From positions 678,589 to 742,588 of the forward strand of contig CALYLX010000141.1 of the NCBI GenBank assembly GCA_944990035.1: DNA of 64,000 nucleotides. Direction: 5' to 3'. Positions 1-12,130 of the stretch are shown here, in pieces. Below the pieces are notes generated by a model, which was given only the letters and a program-made list of their open reading frames with translations, was not told the origin of the DNA and did no database searches. This DNA is from Clitopilus passeckerianus. Its lineage: Eukaryota; Basidiomycota; Agaricomycetes; Agaricales; Entolomataceae. Positions within the stretch are counted from its first letter, which is position 1, and each line of letters begins with the position of its first letter. The position numbers were made by a program, and so were the translations under genes.

Positions 1-1092
1 ACCCTGTCGAAGTGAACGTCTGCAATCCAATGTCGGTGAAGCTGCTGTTCGGGGACGAATTCTGGCTAGGGCCATTGGTCAAAGGCGGGCATGATGCTAG
101 AGTTCCTTGATATGTTGCAAGCACCGTGACCTGCTCAAATCGCGAGAGGAAAACTAGGAGATCCGCGGCAATGTTTCGATAGCTTTCATCGTCCCAGAGC
201 TCATGGAATCCATCGAACATTATTAAAATCTTCCCTCCTCCCCCAGACGAGATAGAGGACTCGGAATTTGCCCGAATGTACAGGGAAATTCGTCTTTTCA
301 TGTCGTCCACGCTCATATCCAAAGTCTCGAGCCCAAGAGTGAGTCCCAAATCTGTATCGCCCCAATGGGATGCAGATTCATCATGCTCAAGGGCTTCCAT
401 AACCCACGAATAGACACGTCTTCCGCTGTACTCTGCATGCTCCAGCCTCTCCTTTTGAAGACAGTCCACCCTTGACCCCTTTCCCTGAGGCATGAAGAAC
501 GATGGCCATAGCCGAAATCGCAATCCGAAGTCAACCCAGAACATTCGATGGCCAAATTGAGTTTCTGCACGAAGCAGAGGGTTGTGTAGCAATTGGAGGG
601 CCAGCGACGTTCTCCCTATACCTACAATGTTCACCGGAAGTTGGCGTCGTGAATAACTGAATTCGGGTGTAGATCTGTGAAGGGATGTGTAGGGACCATT
701 AGGACTGAAGGGGAGAGGTGCATATGGCGTAGATTGACGCTCGGGAGATGTCATTTGAGTGACGAGAGAAGAGATCTGAGAAGAACGATCTAGGAGGTGG
801 CGGCCGATCGGGGGCGGAATATAGGGGTGAAGGAGTAAAGTGTCGAGCTCATACCCTGGCGCTGCGAGCAACTGAGTTGTAAGGGCCTGTTTTCGTTCAT
901 AGTAAATACATGCATTCTCACGTGAAAGAGGCACTCACTGAGGTTTGCTGTTTGATATTTATGCCAATGTTCCAACACAGGAACCGAATGTGGATCCGCC
1001 CCTTCAGGTTCGAGATTTTCGCCAGCGGCGAATGTGAGGGTCCATCGATGTCCATCCATCGAACGAGCTCGGAGAAGCGTGGTGACCTTCAA
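1..1092 (-). CDS. NLR-like P-loop NTPase, 5' part (runs off the left edge)
   Basis: The minus strand is open from about 754 to base 1 in one frame. It reads a Walker A-like motif near 600-625 (VNIVGIGRTSLALQLL) and, about 110 residues on, a Walker B-like stretch at about 190-230 (KILIMFDGFHELWD). This order and spacing resemble the nucleotide-binding domain of agaricomycete NLR (NACHT/NB-ARC type) proteins, which act as STAND switches in the cytosol. Two upstream exons are supported: an intron from about 936 to 881 (GTGAGT...AACAG) and one from about 847 to 777 (GTATGA...TTCTCAG), which join in frame. The first ATG is not resolved; an ATG at 754 would give a shorter protein. The usual Walker A lysine is arginine here (AGA). 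The sensor and repeat domains lie outside the window, so the class is inferred from the NTPase core only. Confidence 0.6.
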
Positions 1093-2286
1093 TAGTAAGC
1101 TATGAATTCATGGTTGAGACTCCATCCCATGATCATCTGGCAAAAGATGAGGGTACTCAAGAGCCGACGTACTCAATTAAGGACGAAATTAGAGACTTCT
1201 GGCAAAGGCCGGCGTGGTTGCCTTGAATTTCGTCGTAACACCAGAGTAGATAAACAAGTGAAGTCAAACGAGCGTAGGTACCTCGAAGAAGGTTTCTCAG
1301 GCATTTTTGCTGTTCATCTAGGCATGCAGAATCCTATTTCACGGTTGTAGAGCGAAGACCCCGTACAAGATTGGTGACTTACCAATTGGGCACCCACAAG
1401 ACAAGAAATACACTCTGCGAGTCTACCAACGCTTTTGCTATTCATCGTGCGTTCGGTAAACTTTAGAAGTTCGCGGGCCATTGACATTGTGGTGTGATCT
1501 TCGGCTCTAGCTGACCATTGAACTTGGCCTTCTCACACCCATTTCGGCAAGTGGAGTTGGCTGGAACTATGTTCAAGGTGTTTGAGGGGAGGATTCCGAG
1601 TGGTTTGCCTTTGACTGACATTGATGAGGCAAGGGTTTCTTCACCAAACGATCAACTATTCCAAGGCTCTGAAATATTGAAGGGCTTGAGATTTACGCTT
1701 TCTGACTTGTTGATTTAAGGTGATGGTTTATTGAAATCTGATGTGTGTGCGTGGGCGTACATAGGCGATGCAAGCATCTTAGACACGGCAAGGGACTGTC
1801 ATTAGGAGGTTTCGGAGGGCGCTTATGTCAGCGCGTACCTGACGATATACCCCCTTGTATACCTCGTTAGGCAGGATAAAGTGATGGACAAGTGGTAACA
1901 AGAAACTTCGGGAGTCCTAAATTATGCCCAACACGAAGCCTCGCACGCTCGTTCCAACAGGAGAAGTTGGGTGGGAGCTGAATACGCCTTGTCCTCAAAC
2001 ACGAAATCGTTCTATCGGGAAGGATCCTATGAACCTTCTGGAAGACCAATAACGATTGATAACTAACTTCTATTATTCATTAGTTAGGCTTGTCGCGTTA
2101 ATTCTAGAACTCTACTCTAATTCATACCGATTCCTGACTACACCATCATTACCGAGAAAGGGAAGTTCCGTAACAATTCGTGGTTTTCTCATATATTGGA
2201 TGTCTCTATGGACGTGCTGGTTGATTAAGTTGAATGGAAGGAGTAGAATGGCGAATTACCATTCATTTCACACCTCGTTTCATAGT
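1093..2286. other. Intergenic, no supported gene
   Basis: Only short unrelated reading frames occur here. The first exon of the leftward NLR-like gene may lie near 1090-1260, but no convincing start was found. No RNA gene or repeat was recognised. Confidence 0.5.
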
Positions 2287-3467
2287 TCACACCTCGCCGG
2301 TGCCCCGATGATCGACCTTCAGATCGTACAGTTGAGAGCGAACCATCTGGCGAACTGCCATGGAGGCATCCTTCTCTGGTCCCTCGCTGGCCTGAAGAAG
2401 CTCGCTGAGAACCTGATGCTGACGCAGTAAGACGGAACGTTCAACATCAGACGGGGGCCGGGACAGGAAGAGGCGTGCCCAGCAGAATAATATCTTGGGG
2501 CAGTTTTTTGCACAACCTTGTGCGATTAGATCGTTGAACGGCAGGCGGGCGGACTCGCGCAGAATCGACCAGAAACGAGCGCGTGTATCCACCTTTGGAG
2601 TATCGGGATGAAGAAGAGCGTAGACGAGGTGGTCGTATTCTCCAGAGACGCGCTCTTCCGTGACGTTAAGAAGCGTTTCGGTGACGTTCAGGAGACTCTC
2701 GATGGAATTGAAGCTGTTGACGCAATGTATGAGACGTTTTGACTCCAGATATCGCACTATTGCTGACCAAGCCAAGGACGAGAGGACCGCCAAGAGCTCG
2801 AGCGCCGTACGAGCCACAAGCATACGTTTTGACTATGCAGAACCAGAGTTTCCGGGGTACCGAACGCCATGTGGAAGAGAATGTAGAGGAATAAGGTGAC
2901 GTAAAAGTAAACGTTCAACATCCAAGCCCCCACCGCTCCTATACCCGTTATTTGGATGAAACTGCTTAACCCAGCCATAAAGAACAGCAGGGATACACAT
3001 ATAAGCTCTTGAGTTGCAGCAATTGTGAAGGAGATATAGCAGATGCTGATCCATTGAGCATAACTTTGGTACAGGGAGAGCGGAGGAATCAGAGGTGGAA
3101 GTTGGGATTCAAGAACGCAAGGAAGTTGAAGAGTAAAGCAAAGGAACAGAAGAATAAAATTATATCCCCACAGAAATGACAGTTGAATAGCTCGAGGGCA
3201 AGAGCTCTGCAGGTCGTTTATCCAGGAGCTTCAGAAGCTGAGAAGCCCCTATGAAATACACAACTATGCCCACATACGTCAAAAGCTGCGGCGTCATGTT
3301 CACATCAGATTCGAATGGGCGTGTAGCGAAGCTCTTACCGTTGACGACTGCAGGGGATTTTGAGCTTTCCATGTTGCGACCACCGCATTGCGTTGTTGAA
3401 TCTCCTCCTTTGAACAGATAAGCCACAATCGCCGAATCGCATCGTTCTCGCTTGCGGTATCAGACAT
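2287..3467 (-). CDS. Multi-pass membrane protein, unknown function
   Basis: The likely start is the ATG at 3467 (MSDTASENDA), followed by a donor near 3342 (GTAAGAG). From about 3200 down to 2287 there is a frame with at least three strongly hydrophobic stretches: about 3165-3120 (FILLFLCF), 3060-2960 (SICYISFTIA, VSLLFFMAGL) and 2920-2860 (YFYVTLFLYILFHM). A predicted cytosolic tail of about 180 residues follows. The tail holds a small tandem repeat (LLNVTE twice, near 2650-2690) and ends at the stop at 2287. The join between the first exon and the membrane part (3200-3300) is ambiguous because both GTAAGAG and GTATGT donors are present. I do not recognise the family. It is likely an integral membrane protein restricted to fungi. 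Confidence 0.5.
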
Positions 3468-3688
3468 GCCGCGTTTTGAATGAGGTCGCGAAGAATGGGA
3501 GTTCGTCAAATACGGGGATGATGGCAGGAACAAAGAAAGCTCCTGGCTTGACGTCTGACTGTGACCATATTGTTTGGCACTACCAGCCAGAGCAAATACG
3601 TCACTCCATCAAATTAGAATTAGAATTCTCGAGAAGCGAACTTTTTATTATTATTGAATGGACTCCTACGTTCGGGTGTAATATTCAT

Positions 3689-5122
3689 TCATGGTTTCCT
3701 AGCAGCCATCCTTGCTGTTTCGCTGTCCTCAGACTGCGGGATCTGCTTCCGTTCCACGACTTGCCATCCATGTTTCCGGACCCTGTTATTCAATTCAAGA
3801 TGGATTAGGCTCGTCTTCCACTGAACGAAACGTAGCACACCCACCTTTCTGTTACTCATGCGTTGATACTTAATCCTGCGGGAGAACCATTCCTCAGCCG
3901 TAGAGCCCGTCTCGAAGTTCTGTTCAGGTTTACTCTTGACAGCCTCAGAAATCACAGAGCTATCCTCGACGAGAGCCCGAAGCACGGCGTCGTTGTTGGG
4001 ACGTGTGAAAAAGACAAGGGACCAGCGCTCGAATGCCGACTGGGATCCGGGAGGCGCACTGATTGAGGGTAGAGTAGTGAATCAGTCAGTCGTATCAGCG
4101 TAGGAACACGAAAAGCTTACATGACGCGGTGCAGGTTGGATCGGAGAAGACCACCACTGAATATAGATAGCGCATCGCCGACGTTGCAAATAGCGTGGCC
4201 GGGGAGCGGCTGGAAGGGATGTTAACGGGAGGAGTATCACATCGAACAGTAAGGAGCCAGCCCACCTTGATATACTGCCATGATTCAGAACCCGGAACGA
4301 GAACTTGAAGACCTCCGAGTTTGTTATGGAGGAATGACTGAACCAACGCTCTAGCAGTCAGTTTCATGTACAGATAATAATCGATGGTACTCACCAAAGT
4401 GCCGAAGTCGGTGTGGCTGCCAATGAGCTGCCCCTTCGTCTGCATATTGGCTGGGTTCTTGATCACTCGAGTTTCGCTTCCGCTGAACACCTTCTCTTCG
4501 TGAAACTTTCTGAGACCACCAATGGGGAGTTCGAGCTTGTCGTTGAAGATGTCCAGCAGGGTGTAATTGACGTCAAGAGACTTTCGGATGAAAGGTCTGA
4601 TGGTATTCTCCATTCGTGCGTTGACTGTAGAAGGGTAGGCTCGTCGCGCAACCTCCGGAAAAGCTAGCGCATCGTCTTTTGAGACGTTGATGAACTCGAC
4701 CCAGTCTGGGTTCCCACTGGAGTCGACAGCGTTCGCGCCTGCTGCTTTATAGCTACGGATCCATTAGCATTGCTCTCTAGTCAGAGAACGGACGTGCCCG
4801 TACCCAAACGACATCCCGCCATCTCCTTGCTCGAACTTCATCTTCTCGTCCATAGCCAACGCCATTGTCTCCGCTCCCATCTCAAACATGCCTTCCGCTT
4901 CTTCATCAGCGCCGTGATTCTTGAGACTATGTCTGCATTAGCATCTGAGCTGAAGGATCTGGGCGAATCGACTTACTACCAGAACCCGAGCTTGGTCGCT
5001 GCTTCCCAGAGACGGCTGATTTCTGAGGGATCGCGGGCTTTAAGGAGCTCGTAGTCGATGATCAGGAGCGGATGGGTAGGAATGTCACTTGGAAATGGGG
5101 GTAGAGTTACAGCAGGCATCAT
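3689..5122 (-). CDS. 2-oxoglutarate/Fe(II)-dependent oxygenase (isopenicillin N synthase-like)
   Basis: A soluble oxygenase of the IPNS/DIOX_N-2OG-FeII type, which couples oxidation of an unknown small molecule to 2-oxoglutarate decarboxylation. The start is ATG 5122 (a second ATG follows directly). Exon ends that I can place are 5122-4977, 4926-4804 and 4752-4395, with later exons down to 3689. The N-terminal part has the usual LWEAATKLGFWYLKNHG region. The metal site is visible: HTD in GSHTDFGTL (about 4420) and the distal histidine in LLRSNLHRV (about 4140). The hydrophobic core LGGLQVLVPGSESW lies between them. The C-terminal exon reads SAFERWSLVFFTRPNN. All iron ligands are present, so it should be active; the substrate cannot be deduced. 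It is divergent from the APN2 gene across about 750 bases. Confidence 0.85.
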
Positions 5123-5870
5123 GTACGAAGGCTGGGGTGTTCAGGAGTGGAATGGGATTAGACAAGTGGATGGGCAATCGAGGCGGAGATGCGCAGTCGA
5201 GAAAGTGGAGTCCGGAGACAAGATGTGATAGAAGCAGGGTACCCGTGTCTATCGCACCCGAGAAGCGTTGGAATCGCGATTCTGGATGCATTCCATGGAT
5301 TTCCAGAGTTGGGGCGAAACGAACAGTTACAAAAGGAGTCTGAACCGACGTCACGAGTACTCATAAACGCCTCGTGGTGATTTCTGACAAACCCACGGAA
5401 GCAAATTTAACCATCCTCCGTTTATTTGCCCTACGATGTGTACTGGGCCTACGGGTAGACAGGAGCGTTTGCCAAGTATATTTCAGCTCGGAAGCTGAGC
5501 ACTGAGCAATGTAGCATCTTAAAGTACCCCCAGAATTCAACGTTGTCGGATTCAAAATTGATTCAAAAGAGAAATTATATGGCAGAGATAGCCAGGCGGA
5601 GCAGCTCGAAAGGTAGATACGCTGGTCAACCGGTCATGAATTTTGAAGGCCGTGGCTAGCAGGAAATCAGGCAAAGGTGACTCGGAAGTCTGAGGACTCG
5701 GAGGTCTTCCTTGAGTGCGGTTGTTGATGACACGAAGAGGCTGAGTCAGCTAATTGCCTTCCAAACATGGTCACACCATCACGTCTTGGCTTTACTCAAC
5801 CAGCACTGTCGCGAGCAGTGTTAGGCTCGAGCTGAATCCTACGTTGCCAGATGTCTCTTCGAAGAAGGAA
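5123..5870. other. Intergenic region between divergent genes
   Basis: This is presumably the shared promoter region of the leftward oxygenase and the rightward AP endonuclease. I saw no clear TATA box, repeat or further gene. Confidence 0.4.
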
Positions 5871-8146
5871 ATGAGAATATTGACGTGGAACATTGTAAGT
5901 AATACCTTATTCATAAAACGTTCGCAGTCTGACGCGTTTGTCTGGCTAGAATGGAGTTCGAACTCTACCTCAGTACCATCCGTACGTGTTTTCTTGCATA
6001 CGGGATGCATGATATACTCAAAAACCTGCACCTCATAGATGGAATACCCTAGCCTCATTTGATGATATTCTCAACGAACTAAAAGCTGATGTTATCTGCT
6101 TTCAAGGTGCGCCCGGCTTCTGCCCGTGGCGTGAACTGCTGCTGACTGAGGTACCCTGTAGAGATGAAAACTTCGAGAGCCCAGCTGACGAAGCAAGTCG
6201 CTACACCTCCGTCATTCAATGGCTTCTTCTCTTTCCCTGTCAAGAAGACTGGCTATTCTGGCGTCGCTACATACACCCGCACGTCATTGGTCGTTCCTGC
6301 CAGAGCCGAGGAGGGGCTATGTGGTCTTCTCCATCCCAAACCACCATTGTCAGCGGAAGAGCGTGTATCCCCGAACTTGGGCGCGTACCCCCAGCAAGTC
6401 ATAGCTGACGAAGCAGACCATGGCGGAGACCCTTGGGCTGCCGATGAAACTGAAGCAGAGGAGTTAGATTTCAAGTCGCTGGATGCGGAAGGGCGCGCTA
6501 TCGTGGTGGATCTCGGGCTTTTTGTTCTTATCAACGTGTACTGCCCCAACAACGGCACGGACACGCATGAACGTGACAAGTACAAGATGGATTTCCATCA
6601 CGTACTCGAAGCACGCGTCAAGGGCCTTATCGAACTTGAGAAAAGAGAGGTCATCGTTGTAGGGGACCTCAACGCGTGTACCTCAGTCATGGATCACTGC
6701 GAAGGCCATCTTATGGTGAAGAAGGGACTGGCGGAAGGCCTGCAGGGCGAAGAGGGCTTTTGGGGTCCTGCTTATCGGAGGCGCATGAAGGACTGGCTGG
6801 TGAAGGAAGACGAGAGCGGGAATGTGATCGAGGGCACTATGGTCGACGTCGTCCGAAGGCTGTGGCCCGATCGGAAGGGAATGTATACCTGTAGGTGGCT
6901 GCTATCCGCTCCGCTCTCACCCGTGACTCATACATTTCATAGGTTGGAATACGAAGATTTCTGGACGGGAGAGCAACTACGGAACGCGTATTGACTACAT
7001 CCTGATTACGCCAGGCTTATTACCTTGGGTCAAATCAGGTGACATTCAGCCACACGTCAAAGGCAGTGATCATTGCCCAGTCTATATCGATCTACACGAG
7101 GAGATCACGGCCTCCGATGGCACGGTAACTAAACTCAGTGACGTCTTGGACGCTCGTCCCGGCGGGACTGGGTCCAAGGTTCTCGAACCTCCTCGCATCT
7201 CTGCAAAATTCTGGGACGAGTTCTCCGGAAAGCAGATGATGCTCGATAAGTTTTTCGGTAACAAGAATAGCGTCAAGCCTCCCGCAGCCGCTCTGGAAGC
7301 TGATTCGCTCGCTTCCCATACACCAACGGCACCTTCGTCCACTCCGTCTATACCCTATGAGCCAAGCCCTTCAATGTCCGTGGACGTCCCCGACCCGCGA
7401 CCTTCCCCATCCCCAACACCAGTGCAGCCTTCTCCTTCTGAACCCTCCGACTCGCAGGCTCAGCCTTCGGCACCGACCACCTCTGTCAAGAGAAAAATTA
7501 CTGTCGATTCACTGTCACAAGGCTCATCGACGAAGAAAAAGCTGAAACATAAGCAAGATCCCAAAGCAGATAAGCCTCTGAAGGGCCAAGCGAAGCTTTC
7601 AACATTTTTTGCTAAGCCGAAACCAGCCACCACGAAGACGTCTCAAGATACCCAGTCAGCCTTATCCCCTTCTGGAAGTCAGCCTGATGGAATTGACGTC
7701 GACCCCGTAGAAGTGGATGAAGATGCAGACCACCAGTTCGCACTCATGCTGGCGTCGCAGGAAGAAGCTCAATTGACATCGTCGCCTCCAAAATCCTCTC
7801 CGTCTTCCCAGGGAACGAAACATGCCTGGTCTAGCCTCCTGGCGCCGACACAGACGCCGAGATGTTATATTCATGGCGAACCTGCGAAGGAATACACCGT
7901 CAACAAACAAGGCCCCAACAAAGGGAAGAGGTTCTTCATCTGTTCTCGGTAAGTCATTGTACCCACGATTGGCTATTCCTCGGCCTGTTATCTGACTCAG
8001 TTCTTCCTGTCAGGCCTGTGGGTCCTGGGTATGACAAGGGACGGGGAGAGCGGCTAAGAGAACACGTCGATCCTCAGTGGCGGTGTGATTTCTTCAAGTG
8101 GTCGAGCGACGTTAGAAAGGAGATGAAGAAAACTTTACCGCAGTAG
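5871..8146 (+). CDS. APN2: AP endonuclease 2 (class II apurinic/apyrimidinic endonuclease)
   Basis: Base-excision repair nuclease of the exonuclease III / EEP family, about 663 aa in six exons: 5871-5894, 5950-5981, 6039-6106, 6162-6890, 6943-7948 and 8014-8146. The total is in frame. The N-terminus MRILTWNI-NGVRTL is the standard start of the family. Catalytic motifs follow in order: a glutamate in FQEMKTSRAQL, NVYCPNNG, VVGDLNAC, DYILITPGL and GSDHCPV. Beyond the nuclease domain there are two PCNA-binding (PIP) look-alikes, QMMLDKFF at about 7230 and QAKLSTFF at about 7590, within a Ser/Pro-rich linker. A C-terminal GRF zinc finger follows (CYIHGEP, GKRFFIC, WRCDFFKW; about 7860-8105). This architecture (EEP-PIP-GRF) is that of nuclear APE2/Apn2, which works with PCNA on single-strand breaks. 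Confidence 0.95.
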
Positions 8147-9783
8147 TACTACAATACCTGGAGTTGTACGTGTAATGGACGGAGGCAAATAAGTCCCGTG
8201 GCGCATCGCACCGAGAATCAAAACATACGACTTTGTTGAACGTAGTGCATGATCTCGATGAGCAAGGCCGAAAATGAAAGTACACGTATGCTCACTCCAC
8301 TCCATACACCTACGGCCGAATGTCGGTGCTTGAAGGCACCGCAGGATATGTCTGGCACCAGCTTGTGTCAACGTCCTTTACACGCTGGGCCTGAATCCAT
8401 TCTTGTATTCAGTATGCATTTTTCCGAAGTCAGTATCCTTAAGCTGGACTGAGTGACGACCTCGCCGGTAAACCTATGAGGGAGAGAGCCCGGAATCTGT
8501 CAAGAGTAACATTGGCGTTTGGGCCTGGCGCCGTCGAGGACTCGTTGTTCATTCAGGCGCTTATTCCGGCTCGCATGTGATTCTTCCTCAAGCGGGCCAC
8601 TGCAGATCTTGTGAGTCGCCCAATTCTGTACCTCGACGATGGGTTATCATCTCAGTTGCCAGTCCTGGCTAACTTTTGCTCAGGTGTCGCGTTCATGCTG
8701 ACATGGCCAGGTTTCAAATCATTCACGGAGGATTGTCATCGAGTAGCACCGATACTATCCAACCGCACTTGTTGCATTGGTTTTTCGGCGGATTCGTAGT
8801 TGGCGAGAGGCAACCCCCCTTTCTGGGGCTTTGAAAATACGCACCTCAGACGATTCTCTATTTCGAGGCTGAAGATCACTGCCTTCGGCGGGAACGTTAC
8901 GATCATGATTGTGATCACCATACTGTACCTGGCCACCTCCATCACCGACCCTGCTTGATCCTCATCCACGTTGACTGTGCTCTCGCAGAGGCTCGCCTGT
9001 AGACGGTGTCCGTCGGATTCAATTCAATTCATACATCTCGGTGGCCGATTTCTTCGCGGAGATCCTTAGTTTTCATTTTACTGCGAACGTCACTTCTCCT
9101 TTGACAAGTTATCCAGCTATCCCCGAGTGAACAAGCGCCCGAGCTCTCAACAAGATAGTTAGCTTTTCGCTCACTGTAGTGGCCTCTCGAGAGCGTCTCA
9201 GATAGCTATTACATCCCCGAGTCTGGTTTGTCAGATAATCAAATATCTACCTATTTTTTGGTCAAACGCCCGAGGATACGATAAGCTCACTAAAGGTGTA
9301 CAAATCATTCACTTCGTCTCGTGACCTCAAATGGGGTTACTTACGCCCACGGCTGACTAAAATTGAGGCTATTGAGCACTAACCTCCTTTACTGCCCCGC
9401 AGATTGCTATTGTCGAGTCATGCCAGATCGAAGTGAACTCAATCTAGATATCCGAGATGTGATACCATGAACTCAACGCGTCCATAAAATTTCGTATGTT
9501 TCAATTACGACACAGAGCAAACGCAGACTTTCCGGGCAACCGCCGGTTGAGTCTCATCCCGGTACATGGCGGCAGCACCTCATTTGCCTTTGGTCTTGTT
9601 TTCCTTGCCAGGGCTCGTTCCAAAGGCTTCAATTTGCTGACTACGCGTACTGGGCGAAAGGATGACGGAGTTGCCAGAAGGTTCGTAGCCTATCATCGGC
9701 TCGGCAAAGGTGAAGTATAAGTATGACAATGGAACTCTCAAGCCATTCAACCCAACACTCGGACTCACATAGATCATCCGATA
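8147..9783. other. Intergenic, no supported gene
   Basis: About 1.6 kb with short unrelated frames only. The last 100 bases (TATAAGTATG near 9716) probably belong to the promoter of the Zn2Cys6 gene. Confidence 0.5.
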
Positions 9784-11815
9784 ATGTCATCCTACTCTTC
9801 ATCTCCTGAGCCTTCGCATTCGGGCCCTATTCCTAGAGGTCGCCGCGGGAATACGTGCTTTAACTGCAGGTATGTTCAGTCGGTTTACTGGTATCAAACC
9901 ATTTACTGACACGGCATTAGGCGTCGCAAGATTGTAAGTATATATTTCCTATGTACCTTTGGCCCCGCTAACGTTAAAATAGAAATGCGACGGTGCAAAA
10001 CCTCAGTGTACAAATTGCTCCCGGGGTGGAGCATCATTTGAGGACTGCGAATACCCTGCTAAAGGCGGACCGTCACAGGTGGCCATGCTCGAAGAACGCA
10101 TAGAATCTATCAAGAACAGGATCCGATTGTTCGAAGCACCAGAAGACTCGCAGGAAATCTCTCTCCATCAGCCATATTACTCTGGTAGCAGTGGTAAGCC
10201 ACCGCCACACAGCCGCCTGACGCCAGGCACTTGCTGAATTTCAATTTACTAGGAACCTCTGACAGCCCGGCATCGACGAACTCACCTCGGCCAACTGTGA
10301 AACCCCTCCTCGAGATGTCTCAACAGGAAAGACACCATCAGTACGTCTGAAAATCTGTGTCTTCATATGCCACCTAACGGCCGTCATTGCAGTGTGCAAG
10401 TCTTTCTGGCTCAAGGGTCGCAGGTTGGCTTTTTCACGTCACCTGATCAACTTTGGGCAGGCCTATTGTCTCTATCTACGCCGCCTGAATCCAGCATACC
10501 GCCCGCTCTCATCGATGCTATTCTTCTCTGGAGTAGCTACTGGTCGTCTAGCTTCCACGACGCAAGGGAATATCTGACTTGGGCGGTAGATCACCTCTCC
10601 GAAGGTGGCGATCTGTCAAGCTCCCGCCCTCAGGCCATCATGCATTCCATTCAGGCTGAAGTACTCGTATCCTACTACTTCCTTACCATTGGAAAGACGT
10701 TGGAAGGGGTCCATCATGCGAACTCCGCTCTTTCTTTGGTTCTGGCGTCTGGTCTACATCGCATCAATTCATCAGCTGGCCGATCGTCGTCTACCTACTT
10801 GCCACAATGCACATCATACCAGGAGAGAAACGAGCGCATCAATGCATTTTGGGCGGTCATAACCTTGACCACCCATTGGTCCACTGTGAAGCACTCGGAT
10901 GGGATGTTGACCAGCCTTGACTTCGGCTCAGTCACCACACCCTGGCCAGTGGATACGGAGGAACAAATCGTACAAGAGGTACGCAGTACATTCATTCTTA
11001 TAGAACCTTCAACTGATATTTGATCAGTATTCTCCTGAACACACATTGACTTCATTCCTTCGCGGAATCAGTACTTCAGGATACTCAGTTTCAGCCCTAT
11101 ACGTAAAGGCCTGTCTGCTGCTTGAGCAGGCTATTTCCTTCCATACGAACTCAGGTAAGTAACAAGCCTTCCCAGTTTCACCGACGAGGAGCCTGATTCA
11201 CCGGGTACAGGTGCCATCTCAGGTCAATTCGGCCATCTCGACAATATCATCGAAAGCTTCAAACGCACACTTCCCGACGTAAATGCTAGGAATGCAACTT
11301 CCCTTGGCGGCGACAAGGCATTGGTCACCCATTTATTGACCTCGGCAGCGACAATTCGGCTTCATCTCCCTTACGTGAACACCATCGCTGAATCCAAACG
11401 AAAGGCTCTCCTCGCTGCCCACTCAATTGCATTCATCACGAACAGCTATGTCGTCAACGACATCGACCGACAGTTCCTGGATCCGATCATTGGGGTTAGC
11501 CGCGACCTCATATTGTCCTTCTAGTCGCGTGCTAACCGGTGTCCTCTTTACTAGGCCGTCTGGATGTCTGCCTCAGAAGTCCTCATGCCCAACGTGATAT
11601 CTGGGTCCCTAATTGCTGAAGAGCATGCTAATGCGGTCGCTTCGCTTGAAGCCATTTTCGGGGCATGGAATAGGGCTGCCGAGTCCGTGGATTTGTTCGG
11701 TAAGTTTTCTCTGATTATGGACGGTTGAACATAGTCTAATATTCTAAACCATTCAGCCTCGCTCATGGTTCAATTTGAGAAGGAGTGTGCTTCCTCATTC
11801 AAGAATTTCAACTAA
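9784..11815 (+). CDS. Zn2Cys6 binuclear-cluster transcription factor
   Basis: Fungal-specific regulator of about 532 aa. Nine exons fit: 9784-9869, 9921-9933, 9983-10193, 10253-10340, 10393-10978, 11028-11154, 11211-11494, 11555-11699 and 11757-11815; the summed length is in frame. The zinc cluster lies at about residues 24-55 and is split by introns. It reads CFNC, RRRKIK, C, then QCTNC and EDC, giving a C-x2-C-x6-C-x6-C-x2-C-x9-C layout. Exon 2 is only 13 bases and falls inside the cluster, as in many members of this family. A short linker (LEERIESIKNRI, possible dimerisation helix) and a long helical region resembling the middle homology domain follow. It should bind CGG-type sites in the nucleus. 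The target genes are unknown; the adjacent glucanase 315 bases downstream is one candidate by position only. Confidence 0.9.
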
Positions 11816-12130
11816 TCATTTAGATTTTACATCATGATTTATTCGCCTTCCTGTTCAATACTTACAAGAGCTTTTCTTCATGTATTTATTATATGTCTTC
11901 GTTCTTCACCACTGTAGCTATTATTCTTGCGTTACCTACGCTGTAGCACTATGCCCTCCCTGCTCAAATAATCATATCCGCTTGTTAGCTTTGGCCAGAT
12001 GGAGCAGCCGGTTGTTTCTCTAGCGATCTCGGGATACCCCGGATCTGAGGTTTGCTTAGTTGTCGGTTCGCCATCTTTCTCCTGACTTCAATGTTCACAA
12101 ACATATCGGTCAATTCTAGTCCTTTTCCCT
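11816..12130. other. Short intergenic region
   Basis: AT-rich 3' end of the Zn2Cys6 gene and promoter of the glucanase gene. Nothing else was seen. Confidence 0.4.
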
